Source: Corynebacterium sp. (GTDB taxonomy: Bacteria > Actinomycetota > Actinomycetes > Mycobacteriales > Mycobacteriaceae). Taken from it: a stretch of 64,000 bases of DNA. Positions within the stretch are counted from its first letter, which is position 1, and each line of letters starts with the position of its first letter. Below the pieces are notes generated by a model. It was given only the letters and a program-made list of their open reading frames with translations, did no database searches and was not told the DNA's origin. The position numbers were made by a program, and so were the translations under genes. The stretch spans positions 62,001 to 126,000 of the forward strand of contig NZ_JAUNKC010000004.1 of the NCBI RefSeq assembly GCF_030532965.1. The letters are read 5' to 3'. Positions 59,831-64,000 of the stretch are shown here, in pieces.

Positions 59831-61114
59831 CTAGGCCTCGTTGTCGATCAAGGCGGAAATGGTCTCCACCGCACTTTCAAGCGCAATGGTTTCTTGCTCG
59901 TGATCGCGCAAATTCTTCACCGCAACCGTCCCGGTTTCCAGTTCGCTTTCGCCAAGAACTAATGCGAACTTTGCACCCGCCCGGTCAGCGCCCTTCATCG
60001 CGCCTTTCAGTCCCCGATCGCCGTAACTCATATCGGTACGGATACCGGCGGCACGCAGCGCGTCAACAAGCGTGACCATGCGTTGCTTGGCGGCGCTGCC
60101 CAAGGCGACGCCAAATACGTCCACCCGGCTACCATCCGAAGCCGATTTTTGTTCCGCCTGCAACGCTAATAATGCGCGGTCAACGCCCAACCCGAAACCA
60201 ATACCGGAAAGCTCCTGGCCGCCTAATTGAGCCATCAAACCGTCGTAACGACCGCCGCCGCCGATGCCGGATTGTGCGCCAAGACCGTCGTGTACGAATT
60301 CAAAACAGGTTTTAGTGTAATAGTCCAGGCCCCGGACCATGCGGGGATTGACCTCATAGGCGACCCCTAGATCATCCAATAAACCAGTAACGGTTTCGAA
60401 GTGAGCTCGGCATTCATCTGAGAGATAGTCCAGCATGAGCGGGGCATCCGCTGTCATTTCTTTCACCTCGGGGCGCTTATCGTCGAGCACCCGTAGCGGG
60501 TTTATCTCCGCGCGGCGTCGGGTTTCGTCGTCAAGCGGTAATTTGAACAAAAACTCTTGCAGTTTTTCCCGGTAGGTGGGCCGACAACTGCTATCGCCCA
60601 AAGATGTCAGCTCCAGTCGGTACCCCGAAAGCCCGATGCTTCTAAAGCACCGGTCAGCCAGGGCGATTACCTCAGCGTCGAGCGCGGGATCGTCGACACC
60701 TATAGCCTCAACGCCCACCTGTTGCAATTGCCGGTACCGACCAGCCTGCGGACGTTCATAGCGGAAAAACGGCCCGTAGTAGCACAACTTCACCGGCAAC
60801 TGGCCCCGATCCAGGTTGTGTTCGATAACCGCACGCATTACGCCAGCTGTGCCTTCTGGGCGCAGCGTAACCATGCGATCACCACGATCGGCGAAGGAGT
60901 ACATTTCCTTGGAAACAACGTCGGTGGATTCACCAACACCACGGGCAAACAGCGCAGTTTCTTCGAAGACAGGAAGCTCAATATGGTCGTATCCCGCCAA
61001 CCGAGCCTGATGCGCAAATGTATCCCGAATGTTAATGAACTCGGCGGATACTGGCGGGATATAGTCCGGCACGCCCTTGGGTGCCGTTATTTTAGAAAGC
61101 TTCTTGTCAGTCAC
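59831..61114 (-). CDS. hisS: Histidyl-tRNA synthetase
   Basis: Class II synthetase, 427 residues. N-terminal [11 protein letters not shown], motif 2 [21 protein letters not shown], the His-specific [14 protein letters not shown] and [15 protein letters not shown], and the C-terminal anticodon domain (about 330-425). GTG start. It lies 45 bp after the glyoxalase-II-like gene, the conserved actinobacterial pair. Confidence 0.98.
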   Translation of the reverse strand: MTDKKLSKITAPKGVPDYIPPVSAEFINIRDTFAHQARLAGYDHIELPVFEETALFARGVGESTDVVSKEMYSFADRGDRMVTLRPEGTAGVMRAVIEHNLDRGQLPVKLCYYGPFFRYERPQAGRYRQLQQVGVEAIGVDDPALDAEVIALADRCFRSIGLSGYRLELTSLGDSSCRPTYREKLQEFLFKLPLDDETRRRAEINPLRVLDDKRPEVKEMTADAPLMLDYLSDECRAHFETVTGLLDDLGVAYEVNPRMVRGLDYYTKTCFEFVHDGLGAQSGIGGGGRYDGLMAQLGGQELSGIGFGLGVDRALLALQAEQKSASDGSRVDVFGVALGSAAKQRMVTLVDALRAAGIRTDMSYGDRGLKGAMKGADRAGAKFALVLGESELETGTVAVKNLRDHEQETIALESAVETISALIDNEA

Positions 61115-61159
61115 GCTCTAATACCTTAGTAGGCGGAGGCCTGGTAATACCAGTATCGG

Positions 61160-61798
61160 TTAGGCAAAGTCCGCCAAAAATGGGTTGCCGCGTTTCTCAG
61201 CCCGCACTGTCGTCATCGGACCGTGCCCCGGCAGCACCTGGAGATCATCGGATAAGCCCATGACCTGCTTCTGCAGCGACTTCATCATGTCAGAATGCGA
61301 GGAATGCGGGAGATCGGTCCGCCCAATTGAGCCTTGAAAAAGCACGTCTCCGCTGAATACGATTTCCTCTCCCGCAATCATCACGCACCCTGGGGAATGC
61401 CCTGGCGCATGCTTTACGACGAATTCTTCACCGCCGATCTCAATCCGATCTTCATCCGAAAAGAACCGAAGATCCTTGATCGGGGTCATGTTTTCCGCAT
61501 CGAATAGGATCTGTGATTCGCGGGACACCCCTTCCCCGCATTCCAACATAAATGCATCTGCTTGATGGATATAAACTGGAACCCCATAACGCGCCGCAAG
61601 AGTGCCCGCATCACGCGTGTGGTCGATATGTCCGTGAGTAAGGACGATTTGTTCGAGCTCAATACCATTTTCTGTAAAGTACTCCACCAATTGCTTCGCG
61701 GCATGCATACCTGGGTCGATGACCGTTGCTTTTGAATCATGAACAGCGACAAAACAATTAGTTTGATAAGGCCCCGCGGGGAAACCGAAAATCTCCAT
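61160..61798 (-). CDS. Metallo-beta-lactamase-fold hydrolase (glyoxalase II-like)
   Basis: Protein of 212 residues with the binuclear-metal motif LTHGHIDHT (HxHxDH), then VKHAPGHSPGCV, VFSGDVLFQGSIGRTDLP and LPGHGPMTT supplying the remaining His and Asp ligands. Close to YcbL/GloB-type thioester hydrolases; substrate not proven. It precedes hisS in one transcript. Confidence 0.92.
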   Translation of the reverse strand: MEIFGFPAGPYQTNCFVAVHDSKATVIDPGMHAAKQLVEYFTENGIELEQIVLTHGHIDHTRDAGTLAARYGVPVYIHQADAFMLECGEGVSRESQILFDAENMTPIKDLRFFSDEDRIEIGGEEFVVKHAPGHSPGCVMIAGEEIVFSGDVLFQGSIGRTDLPHSSHSDMMKSLQKQVMGLSDDLQVLPGHGPMTTVRAEKRGNPFLADFA

Positions 61799-61828
61799 GG
61801 GCTTTACCCTACCCCAGACAAAGAAAAA

Positions 61829-61854
61829 CCCAGCCGACTGAGCAATCGGCTGGG
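61829..61854 (-). terminator. Terminator after tpx
   Basis: Perfect arms CCCAGCCGA (61829-61837) and TCGGCTGGG (61846-61854) with an 8-nt loop, followed on the minus strand by TTTTTCTTTG. It lies 18 bp after the tpx stop. Confidence 0.92.
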
Positions 61855-61871
61855 CGCTCGTCTTTCAGGAC

Positions 61872-62369
61872 TTAGCTCAGTGCTGCGATAGCAGCATCGT
61901 AATCTGGTTCGTGACCGATCTCATTGACCAGCTGGGAATGAATAACTGTGCCGTCTTCGTCCACAACGATGACCGCACGTGCCAGCAAACCGGCCAGTGG
62001 CGATTCCGTTAAAGTCACGCCGAAGTCGGAGCCAAAGCTGGAGCGGAACGACGAAGCCGCAGTAACGTTTTCGATTCCCTCCGCGCCGCAGAACCGGTCC
62101 AAGGCAAACGGCAAATCCGCGGAGACACACACCACATTGGCGTTCTCCAACCGAGAAACTTCTTCGTTGAAACGTCGAACCGACTGTGCGCAAACACCAG
62201 TGTCGATTGATGGGAAAATATTGAGGACAATGCGTTTGCCAGCAAATGATCCTTCGGTGATGTCTGCCAAATCCGTTCCTACGACGGTAAACGATGGGAC
62301 CTTGCTACCTACGGTCGGCAATTCGCCAGCAGTGTCCACTGGGGTGCCTTTGAAATGAGTTTTAGCCAT
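61872..62369 (-). CDS. tpx: Thiol peroxidase (atypical 2-Cys peroxiredoxin)
   Basis: Reduces peroxides with thioredoxin. 165 residues: peroxidatic Cys in [16 protein letters not shown] and resolving Cys in [11 protein letters not shown]. The ATG at 62369 has AAGG seven bases upstream; an ATG at 62375 is too close to it. It stands alone between terminators, divergent from the cyclophilin gene. Confidence 0.96.
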   Translation of the reverse strand: MAKTHFKGTPVDTAGELPTVGSKVPSFTVVGTDLADITEGSFAGKRIVLNIFPSIDTGVCAQSVRRFNEEVSRLENANVVCVSADLPFALDRFCGAEGIENVTAASSFRSSFGSDFGVTLTESPLAGLLARAVIVVDEDGTVIHSQLVNEIGHEPDYDAAIAALS

Positions 62370-62710
62370 GCCCATACCTTAAGTACTTTTTCCGACGTCC
62401 GCCACACTTACATGCACAGCACGGCCACACAAGACACCGTTAATGACCGTGACCATGGCTTTTAGAACCCCCTTTTAACGAAACGACGTCCCAGAAAACC
62501 ACAACTGCTAGTTGTGGATTCGCTTTTCGACGCTAAAAGTTGCTCCCATCCCCGACCAAACACAACCACTGGCGCGTCTTCATTCGCCCGTTCTTTCGGC
62601 GAGCTTTGTCTATTTGGTTTTTCTAAGGGTTAGAATGGTCGCTGGTTCTCGTTCCGCATATCGTTGGAGCGACGTTATCGTAGACGCACATTCAAAGTGA
62701 GGAAATTAGG
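62370..62710. other. 341-bp divergent region tpx / cyclophilin, no gene
   Basis: No gene. It holds a perfect hairpin CCACAACT-gct-AGTTGTGG (62499-62517), directly followed by a copy of the dispersed 11-mer (62522-62532), and a -10-like TAGAAT at 62631-62636 that would place the cyclophilin start of transcription near 62643. Confidence 0.55.
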
Positions 62711-63571
62711 TTGAGCGACAACAAGCAACGCCGTCAAGAGGCAATGAGAAGCCTGGAGAAGGAAATCAATAGCCGCGATCGTTCCGAAAAGATGAAGCCA
62801 CTCGGCGTCATTGTGTCAGCAGCATTGGCAATCGTGGTGATCGTCGTCGGCATCGTTTTCGCAACCAAATACAACGGAAGCGAAGAATCAATCGAAGCCT
62901 CTGCTGAACCCACATCGACTGAAGCTTTGCCGGAACAGAACCTCACTCCGCTGAGCCTCAGCCGCAAAAATCCGCTGCCAGAGACAGTCACCTGTGCATA
63001 CAACGAGGATGGGTCGGAAGCAGCTAAGAAGGTCTCGCTCCCTCCTACTGAGAATGTCTCTACTTCTGGCACCGCGAAAGTAACCTTGCAAACAAACAAG
63101 GGAGCCATCGAATTAGAGCTTGATCGCGCCGTATCACCTTGTACGGTCAACGCAATCACGCACCTTGCTTCCGAGGGTTACTACAACGACAGCGTGTGCC
63201 ACCGCTTAACCACTTCCGGTATCAAGGTTCTCCAATGTGGCGATCCATCAGGTACAGGCGCAGGTGGTCCTGGTTTCCAGTTTGCTAACGAGTTCCCAAC
63301 CGATGAAGCCTCCGACGCCGAAAAACTGGCTCCTGTGGTTTACCCACGAGGCACCATCGCTATGGCTAATGCAGGTGCCGATACCAACGGTTCACAGTTC
63401 TTCCTCAACTACGGTGATTCGCCTCTTGAGCCGAACTACACCTACTTCGGCAAGATTTCCGAATCTGGACTTAAGGTTCTGGACGAAATCGCAGCCGCTG
63501 GCACCAAGGAAGGCAATGAGGATGGCAGCCCGGCCGAAGAAATTAAGATTGAATCTGCTTCGGTTAGCTAA
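62711..63571 (+). CDS. Membrane-anchored peptidyl-prolyl cis-trans isomerase (cyclophilin)
   Basis: Protein of 286 residues starting at a TTG (62711) with GAGGAAA seven bases upstream. A charged N-terminus is followed by one transmembrane helix (about 32-54, IVSAALAIVVIVVGIVFAT), a Ser/Glu-rich linker, then the cyclophilin domain (about 115-284; VNAITHLASEGYYNDSVCHR, RGTIAMANAGADTNGSQFF). It assists folding of exported proteins. The usual catalytic Arg-rich FHR segment is replaced by CHRL. A strong terminator follows. Confidence 0.93.
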   Translation: MSDNKQRRQEAMRSLEKEINSRDRSEKMKPLGVIVSAALAIVVIVVGIVFATKYNGSEESIEASAEPTSTEALPEQNLTPLSLSRKNPLPETVTCAYNEDGSEAAKKVSLPPTENVSTSGTAKVTLQTNKGAIELELDRAVSPCTVNAITHLASEGYYNDSVCHRLTTSGIKVLQCGDPSGTGAGGPGFQFANEFPTDEASDAEKLAPVVYPRGTIAMANAGADTNGSQFFLNYGDSPLEPNYTYFGKISESGLKVLDEIAAAGTKEGNEDGSPAEEIKIESASVS

Positions 63572-63590
63572 AATTCACACAACTTAAGAA

Positions 63591-63635
63591 AAATGCCACG
63601 CTCGCCCAATTCCGGCTTTCGTGGCATTTTTTCTT
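63591..63635 (+). terminator. Terminator after the cyclophilin gene
   Basis: AAATGCCACG (63591-63600) and CGTGGCATTT (63620-63629) form a perfect stem followed by TTTCTTTTT. It lies 20 bp after the stop codon. Confidence 0.93.
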
Positions 63636-63778
63636 TTTACGACCTAGTTTTGCAATTTACATGACCCAGCCTTGCGCAATATTTCACATCTCCACCCCAC
63701 CCAATAAGGGGTAAATGCTCACTTTTAACTCATTATTTCAAGCTTTTTCTTCGTTTATATTTATATTTCTGTTAACTC

Positions 63779-64000
63779 AATGTAACATTTAGCCCATCAA
63801 CTCAGTTGATATTAAATGAAGCCCTCAAGCTTCTTGCCAGCAACGGCAATAAAGCCTATCTTGTTGGTAGCGATCCGAAGGCCTCAGCCTATTTGCCGAC
63901 TGCGGTTTGGATCGACAAAACCCGGATTCCCTCAAGGGCTTCCGACGATCTACACCCACCGTTTCGAAAGAAGACAAGTATGAAGCGCATTCTCCGCAAT
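63779..64000 (+). other. Coding-like remnant running off the right end
   Basis: After AT-rich sequence (63640-63780) a frame stays open for 74 codons to the window end and reads like protein (NEALKLLASNGNKAYLVG, then SDPKASAYLPTAVWIDKT) but has no plausible start codon. From about 63870 a second plus frame is open and also looks coding (DRQNPDSLKGFRRSTP, then TVSKEDKYEAHSP). This suggests a 5'-truncated gene with a frameshift near 63910. I do not recognise the family. An ATG at 63980 could begin another gene. Confidence 0.35.

Overview
The window is a stretch of a Corynebacterium chromosome. It carries the conserved corynebacterial backbone tpiA-pgk-gapA-whiA-yvcK-rapZ-uvrC, then rpe-rsmB-fmt-def-priA-metK-coaBC-rpoZ-gmk-mihF, the pyrimidine operon pyrR-pyrB-pyrC-carA-carB-pyrF, nusB/efp/pepQ with the aro genes, alaS/aspS/hisS and a secreted cyclophilin. 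Moderate GC content, an mIHF gene, an McbR-type operator in front of metK and a PriA without helicase motifs all fit this genus. I cannot fix the species. No tRNA, rRNA, insertion sequence, phage or CRISPR array was seen.

Layout. From 1 to 9.7 kb everything is on the minus strand: lower glycolysis (tpiA, pgk, gapA), the whiA-yvcK-rapZ cell-envelope/division control cluster, uvrC, a PH-domain membrane protein and rpe. A plus-strand SUKH (SMI1/KNR4) gene at 10.1-11.1 kb sits between rpe and rsmB. From 11.1 to 20.5 kb come translation start and end-processing genes, replication restart, S-adenosylmethionine and coenzyme A synthesis, and the omega subunit/guanylate kinase/mIHF group. From 20.8 to 29.2 kb is the pyrimidine operon, with a PyrR-type RNA site over the pyrR ribosome-binding site. 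From 29.8 to 32.3 kb three plus-strand genes (an epimerase and two YbjN-like proteins) converge on nusB. From 32.4 to 40.2 kb are nusB-efp-pepQ-aroQ-aroB-aroK-aroC, a prepilin peptidase and aroE. From 40.5 to 49.8 kb are mltG, ruvX, alaS, rarA, a phosphotransferase-like gene and aspS. From 50 to 56.6 kb are a zinc metallopeptidase, a SNF2-type helicase, and a YhgE/Pip membrane protein paired with a degenerate ABC ATPase. From 57 to 59.7 kb is a plus-strand accessory patch: flavin reductase, a HEPN-CBS protein and an AAA+ ATPase. The right end has hisS with a glyoxalase-II-like hydrolase, tpx, a cyclophilin and a coding-like remnant running off the edge.

Most notable observations. (1) The 11-mer GCTTTTCGACG occurs at least 12 times exactly in 64 kb, about 0.03 being expected by chance. 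It falls in both orientations, inside genes and between them, and once as a perfect inverted pair between uvrC and rapZ. A sister word, GCTTGTCGACG, occurs at least 7 more times. This resembles a DNA-uptake or HIP1-type genome word and I know of no assigned role. (2) A HEPN domain with an intact RNxxxH motif is fused to a CBS pair, beside an AAA+ ATPase. (3) A catalytically degenerate ABC ATPase is coupled to a YhgE/Pip protein. (4) The riboflavin genes expected between the PH-domain gene and rpe are absent. Several operators and many terminators can be read directly.
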